DNA of 39,274 bases from a virus: IMG/VR virus record IMGVR_UViG_3300049847_000430, positions 1-39,274 of that record; one strand, 5' to 3'. Shown one piece after another: positions 30,707-37,534 of this stretch; the first letter of the stretch is position 1, and each line of letters starts with the position of its first letter. Position numbers and translations under genes: made by a program. The notes beneath the pieces are model-generated. The model had not been told where the DNA came from, did not search any database, and saw nothing but the letters and a program-made list of their open reading frames with translations.

Positions 30707-31882
30707 TTAATATGCGCCCCAGGTTACCACAGGAGTATGAAGTTTTGTGAAAACGGCATAACGGATAGCATCCATAGCATGATCATTTAATTTAACAGGT
30801 TCATCACGATCTTTATCTTTCACAACTTTTCCGTTTATGTCGGTTTTCCATTTATACCCTTTAATTTCTTTTACAATATTACTACTATTTTCAGTAATGA
30901 ATAAAGGAAGCGATTTGACTTTCTTTATTCCTTCGGTAACATCTTTGTTTGCTTCAAAAGCATTATAGCCAGCTCTGCGAAGCTCCTCGATCGTCTTTGG
31001 TTCTGCTGAATCACAATAAATCTGAATCGTTCTGCTTACGCCTAGTTCTTTGTACTGTTCGATTAAATCTCCTGTCGTTAGCCGGGTTTGGTAGATCCAT
31101 TCCTGAACATAAATAGCGCCTTCGTAAAGCTCACAAAGGACTAAAGCCGAAGGAACATTATAGCCAAAATCCTGACCGAAGAAAAGCTCTCCCTTCATCG
31201 GTAGTTGATTGGTAAGCTTCCAATGGGTATAAATTATATCAGTGGCTTTTCCCCTGAGTCCAAGTCCATATACTTCCCACATATAAGGGTCAGCATCACG
31301 GTAAGCCTCAATATAGCTTATTTGTGTTGGGCTTAGATTTTGGATATTGTCTTTGTAGGTGGAGTGAATACATTTATTTTCGGGCTTGTCAGCTATGTCA
31401 TAACACCAACATTCAAGATCGGCCGGATTTAGGTCTAAAAGTATCTGGCCTGTTGTACGCATAGCCAATTGATCGAAAAGAGACTTTTTTAGCAGGTTTG
31501 CTTCATTGACAAAAAGAATATCTCTGCCGGGGCCTCTTGCTTTACTTTCATCTTCGAGTCCGAAAAGTTCAATATAAGATCCATTCTTAAATGAAAAAAT
31601 ATAATCTGTATAGGAAAAAAGGTTGTCATCCCAAAGATTCCAGTCATGCATGATTATTCGGAAATCTCGGAAAGCACCGCGTTTAATGTGTGGAAGTGAA
31701 TGTGAGACTATTGAGATTCGTAACCCGGCTTTCTGTGATGCCAGGTAAATTAAACACTGAATAATACCATAAGACTTGCCCGATCTAGCTCCTCCTTCAT
31801 TAATGATAATAGGGTAATTAGCCTGTAAAGCCTGCAGCGTTCTTTTAGCTGTAATTGTGAATTTAACCTGTATTGCCTTCAT
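30707..31882 (-). CDS. terL: Terminase large subunit
   Basis: A 391-residue packaging motor. The ATPase half has the Walker A-type motif IIINEGGARSGKSYGIIQCL (about residues 25-45) and Walker B-type motif GRDILFVNEANLL (about 120-133). The nuclease half has FFGQDFGYNVPSALVLCEL, QIYCDSAEPKTIEELRRAGY and LNDHAMDAIRYAVF, which give the three acidic residues of the RNase H-like site. The protein matches the Terminase_3-type family. It overlaps the small subunit gene by 20 bases. Cos or pac type cannot be told from the protein alone. Confidence 0.95.
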   Translation of the reverse strand: MKAIQVKFTITAKRTLQALQANYPIIINEGGARSGKSYGIIQCLIYLASQKAGLRISIVSHSLPHIKRGAFRDFRIIMHDWNLWDDNLFSYTDYIFSFKNGSYIELFGLEDESKARGPGRDILFVNEANLLKKSLFDQLAMRTTGQILLDLNPADLECWCYDIADKPENKCIHSTYKDNIQNLSPTQISYIEAYRDADPYMWEVYGLGLRGKATDIIYTHWKLTNQLPMKGELFFGQDFGYNVPSALVLCELYEGAIYVQEWIYQTRLTTGDLIEQYKELGVSRTIQIYCDSAEPKTIEELRRAGYNAFEANKDVTEGIKKVKSLPLFITENSSNIVKEIKGYKWKTDINGKVVKDKDRDEPVKLNDHAMDAIRYAVFTKLHTPVVTWGAY

Positions 31883-32237
31883 CGGGAGGCATGATTATTT
31901 GAATAGGCACCTGGCCAGTAAGATTCATGTCCGTTTCTGTTTTGTCTTTCCAGCCCATATTTTTAAGCGCAAAGATTACTCCGGCAACATTATTTTCTCT
32001 TAATCCCTTTTCGTAGGATGCCTCCACACGCAACAGGGAGCGCTTTATCGGGTGGGAAAATTCTGGCCTATCTCTGTAGTCATAAAGGGTTGTTTTGTCA
32101 GCAAAGCCCAAAAAAAAGGTCAATCCGGTTATTGTAGGTTTTTCTCCTTTTTCCTCACATTCTGCGAAATATGATTCGCATTGTGTAGCAAGTACAAGAG
32201 GATCGCTATAAATCAAAGGTCTGCCAACATCTGCCAT
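31863..32237 (-). CDS. terS: Terminase small subunit
   Basis: A 124-residue DNA-recognition subunit. ADVGRPLIYSDPLVLATQCE, SYFAECEEKGEKPTITGLTF, FLGFADKTTLYDYRDRPEFS and YEKGLRENNVAGVIFALKNM, GWKDKTE follow the gp3/terminase-small pattern: a helix-turn-helix with 'PTITGLTFFLGFADKTTLYDY' and a conserved 'GVIFALKNMGWKDK' end. The C-terminal tail (PIQIIMPPDEGNTG) probably contacts the large subunit. A TAACTTTG box lies 5 bases upstream of the ATG. Confidence 0.92.
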   Translation of the reverse strand: MADVGRPLIYSDPLVLATQCESYFAECEEKGEKPTITGLTFFLGFADKTTLYDYRDRPEFSHPIKRSLLRVEASYEKGLRENNVAGVIFALKNMGWKDKTETDMNLTGQVPIQIIMPPDEGNTG

Positions 32238-32249
32238 AAATCAAAGTTA

Positions 32250-32471
32250 TTAATTATTTCGGTTGTAAGAACGGGCGTTTAATCCGTCTGGCTTTGTAAG
32301 TGGTTCTACTATAGCAGGACAAATTTGTATCGAACACTCTGACCACTTTGGGCCCGTTGTTCTTTTCCAGTGGTTAATAATGTATTTTCTGTTTACTTCA
32401 CCCTGGTATTGAGCAGCTTTTACCGTTTCACCGGATCTGTCAATAAGTTTTATAATGCCTTTTATTTTCAT
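32250..32471 (-). CDS. Small hypothetical protein, 73 aa
   Basis: A basic protein (MKIKGIIKLIDRSGETVKAA, then YQGEVNRKYIINHWKRTTGP) with an end rich in Pro and Asn. ATGA-coupled to the methyltransferase gene upstream. No known domain; the 'NRKYIINHWKR' helix might bind nucleic acid, which would fit its place between a methyltransferase and the terminase. No function assigned. Confidence 0.55.
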   Translation of the reverse strand: MKIKGIIKLIDRSGETVKAAQYQGEVNRKYIINHWKRTTGPKWSECSIQICPAIVEPLTKPDGLNARSYNRNN

Positions 32472-33160
32472 AAATCGAAGATTTTACTTTGTTTGGGTTC
32501 GGGTTGCGTTTGGAAAAGTGGTTCATTAATAGCCTCTTTGAATCTTTTTTCGGCAGCATCGAAATAGTCTTTGTCAAGTTCACATCCCCAAAAGTCAAAG
32601 CCGAGTTTATAGGCTGCTATTCGGCTGCTTCCACTTCCTAAATGGGTGTCAAGTATTTTGTCGCCTTCGTTTCCGTAATTGTTTAAAATCCAATTATAAA
32701 GGGGAATGGGCTTTTGGGTAGGGTGGATCTTCTCTGAGGCTGAAGTTCGACCCTCCAAGTTACCGTAATATGCAAATTCAAAAACTCTGGCGGGCTTATC
32801 GATGTTTGTCCACGCATACTCACAATCTGAAAAGTTTGAAACCGGCTGCTTTTTATACCAGCATATTAAACCCTTAGCGTTGCCCAAAATTTCAAAGAAA
32901 TAATTACCGCCCCAAACTACCTGAAAGTTAGAAACACGCCGTAATTCGCAAAAGAATGGCCTCTCAGGCGATTTTTCATCCCATTTCCCGTTTTTATACT
33001 TATTGGCCTTAAACCTGTTTCCACTGGGATCCTTGTTGGTTCGGTTAAATGAACCGAAATCTATCCCATAGGGTGGATCAACAATAGCTAGATCAAAGAA
33101 CTTGTCAGGGTATCTTGCCATCATAATCATGCAATCTTCATTCGTTACCTCGCTGATCAT
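32468..33160 (-). CDS. DNA methyltransferase, DPPY type (N6-adenine or N4-cytosine)
   Basis: A 230-residue enzyme that methylates DNA bases with SAM. The catalytic DPPY motif is near the N terminus (FFDLAIVDPPYGIDFG, about residues 21-36), and the SAM-binding motif comes late (GDKILDTHLGSGSSRIAAYK, GFDFWGCELDKDYFDAAEKR). HPTQKPIPLYNWIL is the typical lead-in to the C-terminal half. This order, DPPY before the FxGxG-like block, is the beta class. No restriction enzyme gene is adjacent, so it is probably an orphan enzyme protecting phage DNA or regulating packaging or expression. It is coupled to the NinG-like gene (ATGA). Confidence 0.92.
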   Translation of the reverse strand: MISEVTNEDCMIMMARYPDKFFDLAIVDPPYGIDFGSFNRTNKDPSGNRFKANKYKNGKWDEKSPERPFFCELRRVSNFQVVWGGNYFFEILGNAKGLICWYKKQPVSNFSDCEYAWTNIDKPARVFEFAYYGNLEGRTSASEKIHPTQKPIPLYNWILNNYGNEGDKILDTHLGSGSSRIAAYKLGFDFWGCELDKDYFDAAEKRFKEAINEPLFQTQPEPKQSKIFDL

Positions 33161-33501
33161 AACTTATAATTTTCAATAATGAATTCAAGTTCAACCTTTG
33201 ACCATTTTTTTACCTTCCTGCAGGAACATTCAAGTAAAAGTAAATTCCTTTCACCTATCCGGGTCAAAAGTCCTTTTCGATATTCGATTAGATTCCCGTG
33301 TAAGTGCCGGTTGCATCGGGTGCATTGACCGTTTGTGTTATGTTCATTAAATCGGAGCGCAGAATAATGGCCGGCCGAGTAGTAGTGACCGGCTTCGGTG
33401 ACTTCTTTGCCACAGCTAATGCAGCCTTTGTCTTGGTCACGATTTCTGATATAACGATTGAAAACGGCTTGCGCCCTGGCAATGGTTATCTTTCCTCTCA
33501 T
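33157..33501 (-). CDS. NinG-like zinc-binding recombination protein
   Basis: A 114-residue protein resembling lambda NinG (Rap), a structure-specific recombination nuclease factor. FNRYIRNRDQDKGCISCGK, EAGHYYSAGHYSALRFNEHN, TNGQCTRCNRHLHGNLIEYR match the family closely; the four cysteines (CISC and CTRC) bind zinc and the GHY.. and NxHLxGN parts are conserved. The C-terminal segment (LECSCRKVKKWSKVELEFII) adds two more cysteines. Location between a methyltransferase and replication genes fits a role in recombination of replicating DNA. Confidence 0.88.
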   Translation of the reverse strand: MRGKITIARAQAVFNRYIRNRDQDKGCISCGKEVTEAGHYYSAGHYSALRFNEHNTNGQCTRCNRHLHGNLIEYRKGLLTRIGERNLLLLECSCRKVKKWSKVELEFIIENYKL

Positions 33502-34157
33502 TGAATTGGAATATAAATATTTTCGATCTGTTTTCCTAGTCGCATAACAAAAAAAATATTCAGATTTTCTTCCTCTTTCATTAATCCGTCTTTTATAAGC
33601 TGCGGTTTAAAATATTCCGGTAAACCGTAAGGAATTTTTCCTGAACGCATCATTTGATAAGCTTCTTCAATATCTTTTCTTTGAAGATTTTCAATTTCCT
33701 GATCGGTAAATATTTTCTGTACCGGAGGAGTTTCTTTAATTACCTGTCGGTATTCCTGAGCAGACCACCTGCGGTATGAGTTCATAATCAACGAAAAATA
33801 CATAGGAGAAAAGTTCTCATAAGCTTTCACATCGGAAAGATCAAGATCAAGCTCTCCGGCTATTGCCTTTTCAAAAGCCAGTCTTATTTCTGAAATCGTA
33901 TGGCCAGAATAAAATTTGTGAATATGTGCAATTAAAATTCCACTCTCTTCTTTACCAGGAAAATTATCTGCCCTCATACCCACAAGAAGCATACAGTAAC
34001 GCAATGCCTTATGAAGCTCTCCCTGGTTGGAAATTTGGAAAAGTTTTTTTTCATTGACTGCTTTCTCCAAAGGGCCAACTTTTAAGGGCCTGGATTCTTG
34101 CATCGGAAGTTCCGAGCTTTTTAGCGCATGCGGTATTATTTCTCCTATCTGTTTCAT
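33498..34157 (-). CDS. Probable phage replication accessory protein, 219 aa
   Basis: A mostly helical protein (LHKALRYCMLLVGMRADNFP; ILIAHIHKFYSGHTISEIRL; AFEKAIAGELDLDLSDVKAY, ENFSPMYFSLIMNSYRRWSA). The block 'IRLAFEKAIAGEL..DVKAYENFSPMYFSLIMNSYRRW' is frequent in Bacteroidota phage proteins next to replisome organisers, where a helicase-loader-like role has been suggested; I treat this as inference. Using the first ATG, it overlaps the upstream gene by 107 bases; a start at Met19 (34103) would reduce the overlap to 53. No Walker motif is seen. Confidence 0.6.
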   Translation of the reverse strand: MKQIGEIIPHALKSSELPMQESRPLKVGPLEKAVNEKKLFQISNQGELHKALRYCMLLVGMRADNFPGKEESGILIAHIHKFYSGHTISEIRLAFEKAIAGELDLDLSDVKAYENFSPMYFSLIMNSYRRWSAQEYRQVIKETPPVQKIFTDQEIENLQRKDIEEAYQMMRSGKIPYGLPEYFKPQLIKDGLMKEEENLNIFFVMRLGKQIENIYIPIQ

Positions 34158-34722
34158 GTGGCTGAGTTTTTAACCAGTTTCTGAAATGTTTAATTTTTTC
34201 GGGCAGCGAATGATATTTTTTTTGCCCATTTATCAAAAAAGCTTTCCAAAGTTCGCCTACCCGGGCGTTTGAATATTCCCGCTGAAGCGTAATTGAGCAA
34301 AATTCAATCGTTTTTCCGATTTCGTGTTCGGATAGTATATTTTCAATATCAATTACATTTTCAGTTACATTATCATTAACACTTACACTTACATTAACAC
34401 TATCAGCTTTTTTGGGTTCGGTTGGGTTAGCCAAATAACCCAAGCCTTTTTCTGGGTTATTTTGGGTTTTCGGTCTGCCGCCCATTTTGCCATTATCTTT
34501 CTGCTTTTGGATATATCGCTCCCATTTCCGTAGGTCACGCTTTAATTGCGCCTTAATTGGCTGAAAAGAAATTTTCACAATCAAATCATCCGGATCCGGA
34601 TTCTCATCGTTTACATAGCTTAAAATCGTTTTAAATAGCATTCCTGCCTGGATATCTGGAAGAAGGTCAATTGTTGGTTTTAGGTCTGAGTAAAGAATAA
34701 ATGACTTTTTATCTTTTGCCAT
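34051..34722 (-). CDS. Replisome-organiser-like protein (DUF6291-like)
   Basis: A 223-residue protein. The N-terminal about 85 residues (KKSFILYSDLKPTIDLLPDI, QAGMLFKTILSYVNDENPDP, IKAQLKRDLRKWERYIQKQ, KDNGKMGGRPK) follow the DUF6291 pattern found at the head of many Bacteroidota phage replication genes, a winged-helix-like region. A low-complexity linker full of Asn/Val/Ser (DSVNVSVSVNDNVTENVIDI) leads to a C-terminal helical part (LSEHEIGKTIEFCSITLQRE, ELWKAFLINGQKKYHSLPEK, KHFRNWLKTQP). This architecture suggests origin binding and helicase loading. It is preceded by a structured leader and promoter. Confidence 0.7.
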   Translation of the reverse strand: MAKDKKSFILYSDLKPTIDLLPDIQAGMLFKTILSYVNDENPDPDDLIVKISFQPIKAQLKRDLRKWERYIQKQKDNGKMGGRPKTQNNPEKGLGYLANPTEPKKADSVNVSVSVNDNVTENVIDIENILSEHEIGKTIEFCSITLQREYSNARVGELWKAFLINGQKKYHSLPEKIKHFRNWLKTQPHETDRRNNTACAKKLGTSDARIQALKSWPFGESSQ

Positions 34723-34725
34723 AAA

Positions 34726-34820
34726 ATAAAAAAGCGCCTGGTGTGATGAGTACCCAAACGCCTTTTATAAATTCAACCTATAAATTCAACTTCCTGCTCA
34801 TCACTTCAAGTAGTTGAATC
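34726..34820 (-). promoter_or_regulatory. Structured leader with terminator-like hairpin (possible attenuator)
   Basis: In the minus-strand RNA, hairpin 1 pairs ATTCAACT with AGTTGAAT (34812-34819 / 34784-34791) around a 20-base loop. Hairpin 2 pairs AAAG-CGTTTGG with CCAGGCGCTTT (34752-34765 / 34731-34742) around a 9-base loop and runs into a T-rich tract just before the ATG of the replisome gene, so it looks like a terminator. The hairpin 1 loop holds GTGATGAG and the hairpin 2 loop is CTCATCAC, its perfect complement. The two loops could kiss, or the sequences could swap partners. A second copy of GTTGAATTTATA between the hairpins offers an alternative stem. Confidence 0.55.
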
Positions 34821-34825
34821 GTTTT

Positions 34826-34856
34826 TAAAATTAATCATTGATTGCATATTTGCAAA
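34826..34856 (-). promoter_or_regulatory. Candidate Bacteroidota promoter for the replication genes
   Basis: On the minus strand TTTG (34853-34856) is followed after 19 bases by TAATTTTA (34826-34833), seven of eight positions agreeing with TAnnTTTG in core and spacing typical for Bacteroidota. It lies in the 148-base gap between the 70-residue gene and the replisome gene, upstream of the structured leader. AT-richness makes some chance matches likely. Confidence 0.45.
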
Positions 34857-34870
34857 ATAAAATTTTTTAT

Positions 34871-35083
34871 TCACTTTTTTAATAATTGCTTATATCGGTA
34901 AATACAACTTTTTTTTGCACCTTTTAATGTTTCCTCATAACCGGCATCCATTGCATCGGGTTTATAAAGAAAAATTCCCCACCAAAATATATCATCATTT
35001 AACGCTTCTACCCGCAGCATTCCTTTAGGAACAATCGCTTTTAAATCTTTCGGGTCACTCCCTGTCATCTGCCATTTTATCAT
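34871..35083 (-). CDS. Hypothetical protein, 70 aa
   Basis: A small protein (MIKWQMTGSDPKDLKAIVPK, then LNDDIFWWGIFLYKPDAMDA and a basic C-terminal helix KSCIYRYKQLLKK). No family recognised. It is the last gene of the early run before the replication promoter. The three aromatic residues in a row region (DIFWWGIF) suggest a small folded domain. Start is the only reasonable ATG; the neighbour ends 6 bases upstream. Confidence 0.55.
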   Translation of the reverse strand: MIKWQMTGSDPKDLKAIVPKGMLRVEALNDDIFWWGIFLYKPDAMDAGYEETLKGAKKSCIYRYKQLLKK

Positions 35084-35089
35084 TACTGT

Positions 35090-35380
35090 TTATTTTAATG
35101 ATTGTTGTTTGAATAGGGAATAAAGCTGCTCATAAGAATAAAGTTGTTCATTCATTTCAAAAAACTGTCTTGGCTTACCATTAACAAGGAAAATATTCTT
35201 TTCTTTTATAATTGTATTATTGTCCTTCCATTCAGCAAATAATATTGCATCCTCTCCCTGTTCCCACGATGATGGCTGTGATAAGGCCTCCTTAATTGCA
35301 TTTAGAATATTAGCCTGTGAATAATCTGTATTCGGAAACCATTTATTGTAAATTTCAACTTCCTTTGGTATGTTACTCAT
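35090..35380 (-). CDS. Hypothetical protein, 96 aa
   Basis: Not recognised. The sequence has IPKEVEIYNKWFPNTDYSQA, then ALSQPSSWEQGEDAILFAEW followed by a beta hairpin KEKNIFLVNGKPRQFFEMNE and a Tyr-rich end (QLYSYEQLYSLF). It lies within the early small-gene run with 6- and 12-base gaps to its neighbours. Nothing suggests membrane location or DNA binding. Confidence 0.55.
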   Translation of the reverse strand: MSNIPKEVEIYNKWFPNTDYSQANILNAIKEALSQPSSWEQGEDAILFAEWKDNNTIIKEKNIFLVNGKPRQFFEMNEQLYSYEQLYSLFKQQSLK

Positions 35381-35392
35381 TGCTTTATAGAT

Positions 35393-35668
35393 TTATTTGT
35401 GTTCGGTCATAAATGGTTTGCTGATTTGCCATGCGTCATAAATTTGATTATAGGCATCTCCCAAAAAATTGGCCGCCTTGTGTAGTTTTATTGCAAGATT
35501 AATTCGGCCATCTTTCTTATCCCTAAGTCCATCTTCCCATAGTTTCTGATTCAGTTTTGCAAGAAATTCTGCCAGCATTTCATAATGCAAATCACCAATC
35601 ATTTCAGCCAGTTGCTTCATATCGGTTATCCCGGCAATATCTTTTTTGTGGTTTGAACAGTCGCTCAT
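35393..35668 (-). CDS. Hypothetical helical protein, 91 aa
   Basis: A mostly helical protein (ITDMKQLAEMIGDLHYEMLA; EFLAKLNQKLWEDGLRDKKD; GRINLAIKLHKAANFLGDAY). The N terminus carries a Cys/His pair (CSNHKKD). The pattern 'QLAEMIGDLHYEMLAEFLAKLNQKLWEDG..D...GR..LA..L..AA..L..A' is one I have seen in short Bacteroidota phage proteins of unknown role. It belongs to the early gene run. Confidence 0.6.
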   Translation of the reverse strand: MSDCSNHKKDIAGITDMKQLAEMIGDLHYEMLAEFLAKLNQKLWEDGLRDKKDGRINLAIKLHKAANFLGDAYNQIYDAWQISKPFMTEHK

Positions 35669-35691
35669 ATAATTTCATTTAGTGTTCACTA

Positions 35692-35880
35692 TTAAAATAA
35701 TTTCAATCCTCTTTTTCTTCCGCATGACATACATATTCTTTCTCCGGGCTGAACTTTGCCACCCCATCCGGGAACTTCCTTTCCTTTATCTTTACCCCGC
35801 TTAACAGTATTTGGGACATAGGCCATTGTTGCATCGCCACCACAATCAGTACATTTATAAACTTTAAGTTCAGGCTTCAT
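35692..35880 (-). CDS. Small zinc-ribbon protein, 62 aa
   Basis: Two cysteine pairs, KCTDCGG near the start and ICMSCGRK near the end, would bind one zinc ion in a ribbon fold. The middle part (PNTVKRGKDKGKEVPGWGGK) is very basic, pointing to nucleic-acid binding. The gene overlaps the upstream 194-residue gene by 11 bases. Small zinc ribbons are common among phage early proteins; the target is unknown. Confidence 0.6.
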   Translation of the reverse strand: MKPELKVYKCTDCGGDATMAYVPNTVKRGKDKGKEVPGWGGKVQPGERICMSCGRKRGLKLF

Positions 35881-36454
35881 TTAATTTAGTGTTTATCGGT
35901 GGCGAGGGGATGATTAAATATTTATCAACTGATAGATCATTAATATCTCCCCATTCTTCACCATCGCCATTGAGCAAACCTAAATACCAGCAAGGTTCAC
36001 CTTCATCAGTTTCTCCGTCAAGTTTTTTTATTTGCCAAACGGAAAAATTCCATTCTAAATCTTCATCATTTCTGTTATATTGAGTTGCAGTAACAAAAAC
36101 ACATTCTTCTTTAAATTCCGGCTTTTCACCAAGCCAGCCAATCTTCCCATCTTTGAAATGGGAAAGGGCTTCGGTGGCTATTTGTTTATACCAGTGATGA
36201 TCTTCAATAAGCTTCATAGCGGCCATTCCGTCCAACTTAGCATTTTCCCTTCTCGCCATTTCTTGTAAATATCCCAACGGATTGGATATTTTTTTCAATG
36301 CCTCAATCAACTTAGCCATTCCTGATTGTTCCATGCCAGAAATATAAACCTCTCTTATAAATTCAATCATGTCCTTATTTGACATTTGATTGAAGGCAAG
36401 TAAAATGTCATCGTGGTATTTCTGCTTCGCCATCTCCTGTAATGTATTGCTCAT
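35870..36454 (-). CDS. Hypothetical protein, 194 aa
   Basis: Two parts. The first about 105 residues are helical (LLAFNQMSNKDMIEFIREVY; SGMEQSGMAKLIEALKKISN; AAMKLIEDHHWYKQIATEAL) and resemble the phage early proteins with 'IATEALS' near the middle. The second part is beta-rich (WNFSVWQIKKLDGETDEGEP, CWYLGLLNGDGEEWGDIND, LIIPSPP), with the 'EEWGDINDLSVDKYLIIP' ending typical of DUF551-like or small accessory domains. No function assigned. It is ATGA-coupled to the 99-residue gene upstream. Confidence 0.55.
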   Translation of the reverse strand: MSNTLQEMAKQKYHDDILLAFNQMSNKDMIEFIREVYISGMEQSGMAKLIEALKKISNPLGYLQEMARRENAKLDGMAAMKLIEDHHWYKQIATEALSHFKDGKIGWLGEKPEFKEECVFVTATQYNRNDEDLEWNFSVWQIKKLDGETDEGEPCWYLGLLNGDGEEWGDINDLSVDKYLIIPSPPINTKLNEA

Positions 36455-36750
36455 AAATTATTTTTAAGGGTTTCAATAATTTTATCCTTTGATGGATGAT
36501 CTTTAATTAATAGGGCAATTATATTAGTCAACCGTTCATTTTCTTTCACCAGTTCGGCAAGTTTATTATTTGATGATTCAAACAAATCCACAAAAGTCTG
36601 CTTTTCTTTTCTTAGCTCCTCAATGGATTGATCTTTGTATTGTTCCATTGCGGATAAAACTGAATTCCTATATCTTCCAATATGTCTGCAATTGTATTTA
36701 TCAGCCTCATTGTCTAATATTTCCTCCGCTGTCTTTGTATCCTTGCTCAT
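36451..36750 (-). CDS. Small coiled-coil protein, 99 aa
   Basis: Begins MSKDTKTAEEILDNEADKYN and continues as a long helix with coiled-coil heptads (QSIEELRKEKQTFVDLFESS; NNKLAELVKENERLTNIIAL), ending KDKIIETLKNNL. The opening 'TKTAEE' is shared with the 39-residue protein encoded about 0.9 kb upstream and is a frequent N terminus of small early proteins of Bacteroidota phages. Both ends overlap neighbours as ATGA. No function known. Confidence 0.6.
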   Translation of the reverse strand: MSKDTKTAEEILDNEADKYNCRHIGRYRNSVLSAMEQYKDQSIEELRKEKQTFVDLFESSNNKLAELVKENERLTNIIALLIKDHPSKDKIIETLKNNL

Positions 36751-36983
36751 AAATTATTGTTTTTTGATCTTATATGTCTAAGGTCAGTAAGTTTTATTTT
36801 AATTGTCTTGTTTTTTGTTTTTCCAGTCCAGACCTCTCCTGTTCCATCTTTATTTATTTTTGTAAGACAGAATCTTGCCCCTTTATAAGCCCACGAAAGA
36901 TGATAGTAATAATTAAGTTTTGGATTTTCTACAGGCTCAAAACCAATTTTATCTTTATCGGTTATTATATAATTACTACTCAT
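36747..36983 (-). CDS. Hypothetical protein, 78 aa
   Basis: Starts MSSNYIITDKDKIGFEPVEN. I use this ATG, which overlaps the upstream stop by 8 bases, and not the far upstream one, because the extra 43 residues lie inside the previous gene and are unlike a protein. It continues as strands (YYYHLSWAYKGARFCLTKIN, GTGEVWTGKTKNKTIKIKLT) ending DLRHIRSKNNNL, consistent with a small beta barrel. No family recognised. Confidence 0.55.
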   Translation of the reverse strand: MSSNYIITDKDKIGFEPVENPKLNYYYHLSWAYKGARFCLTKINKDGTGEVWTGKTKNKTIKIKLTDLRHIRSKNNNL

Positions 36984-37284
36984 TTTGTCCGATATTTTCT
37001 TCTTTTTTAAACTCTTCAAATGTAATATTCTTAAACGTATCTTCATTGTGCACCCCCTTATATACATCGTCATTAAATCCCCTATCGTATCCAGCGTGGT
37101 AAGCCTTTTCAATCAGTCTTTCATTTTCTTTTTTCAGTTCCTCAATGGAATCGCTGATTAATTTATAAACAGCTTCAAACACACGGTTATATTCTGAACC
37201 CGCTTTTAATTCAACTCCGTCTTTTCTAAGCTGTGAAATTATTTTTGCTGTCTTGTCCGCTATTGGATCATTTTCAAAATTCAT
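36976..37284 (-). CDS. Hypothetical helical protein, 102 aa
   Basis: Acidic, helical protein: ENDPIADKTAKIISQLRKDG, VELKAGSEYNRVFEAVYKLI, SDSIEELKKENERLIEKAYH, then AGYDRGFNDDVYKGVHNED. The 'ELKKENERLIEKAYHAGYDRGFNDD' part resembles helical ends of phage early proteins. It overlaps the 39-residue zinc protein gene as ATGA and the 78-residue gene by 8 bases. Function unknown. Confidence 0.6.
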   Translation of the reverse strand: MNFENDPIADKTAKIISQLRKDGVELKAGSEYNRVFEAVYKLISDSIEELKKENERLIEKAYHAGYDRGFNDDVYKGVHNEDTFKNITFEEFKKEENIGQNE

Positions 37285-37400
37285 TTCTTGCGTTTTTTAT
37301 CTTTTTTAAAACTGCCAAACGTCAACCTACAATCTGCCCTGCCACACCCATAAGGACATTTATTCCCCTTAAACTCTTCTGCTGTCTTTGTGCTTTCCAT
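37281..37400 (-). CDS. Small Cys-rich protein, 39 aa
   Basis: MESTKTAEEFKGNKCPYGCG followed by RADCRLTFGSF and a Lys-rich tail. CPYGCG and ADC give three cysteines plus possibly a fourth ligand elsewhere, as in tiny zinc knuckles. Its stop overlaps the next ATG as ATGA, which supports translation. The N terminus shares TKTAEE with the 99-residue coiled-coil protein. Confidence 0.55.
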   Translation of the reverse strand: MESTKTAEEFKGNKCPYGCGRADCRLTFGSFKKDKKRKK

Positions 37401-37419
37401 GATTAAATGATTTTAGGGG

Positions 37420-37518
37420 TTAAAACGTTTCATGATCTGAATCTTCAAAAAGATATTTTCCGGCTACCAGACCGACCAATACGCCCAATATAAAACAAAC
37501 TGTCGTTGCCAGAATCAT
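37420..37518 (-). CDS. Single-pass membrane microprotein, 32 aa
   Basis: MILATTVCFILGVLVGLVAG is a transmembrane helix with small residues (GxxxG-like), followed by KYLFEDSDHETF on the cytoplasmic or periplasmic side. It sits alone between the cytosine methyltransferase and the 39-residue gene, with 19- and 16-base gaps. Such microproteins are often real in phage early regions, but 32 codons may also be open by chance. Confidence 0.5.
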   Translation of the reverse strand: MILATTVCFILGVLVGLVAGKYLFEDSDHETF

Positions 37519-37534
37519 ATTTCAATTTTTAACT

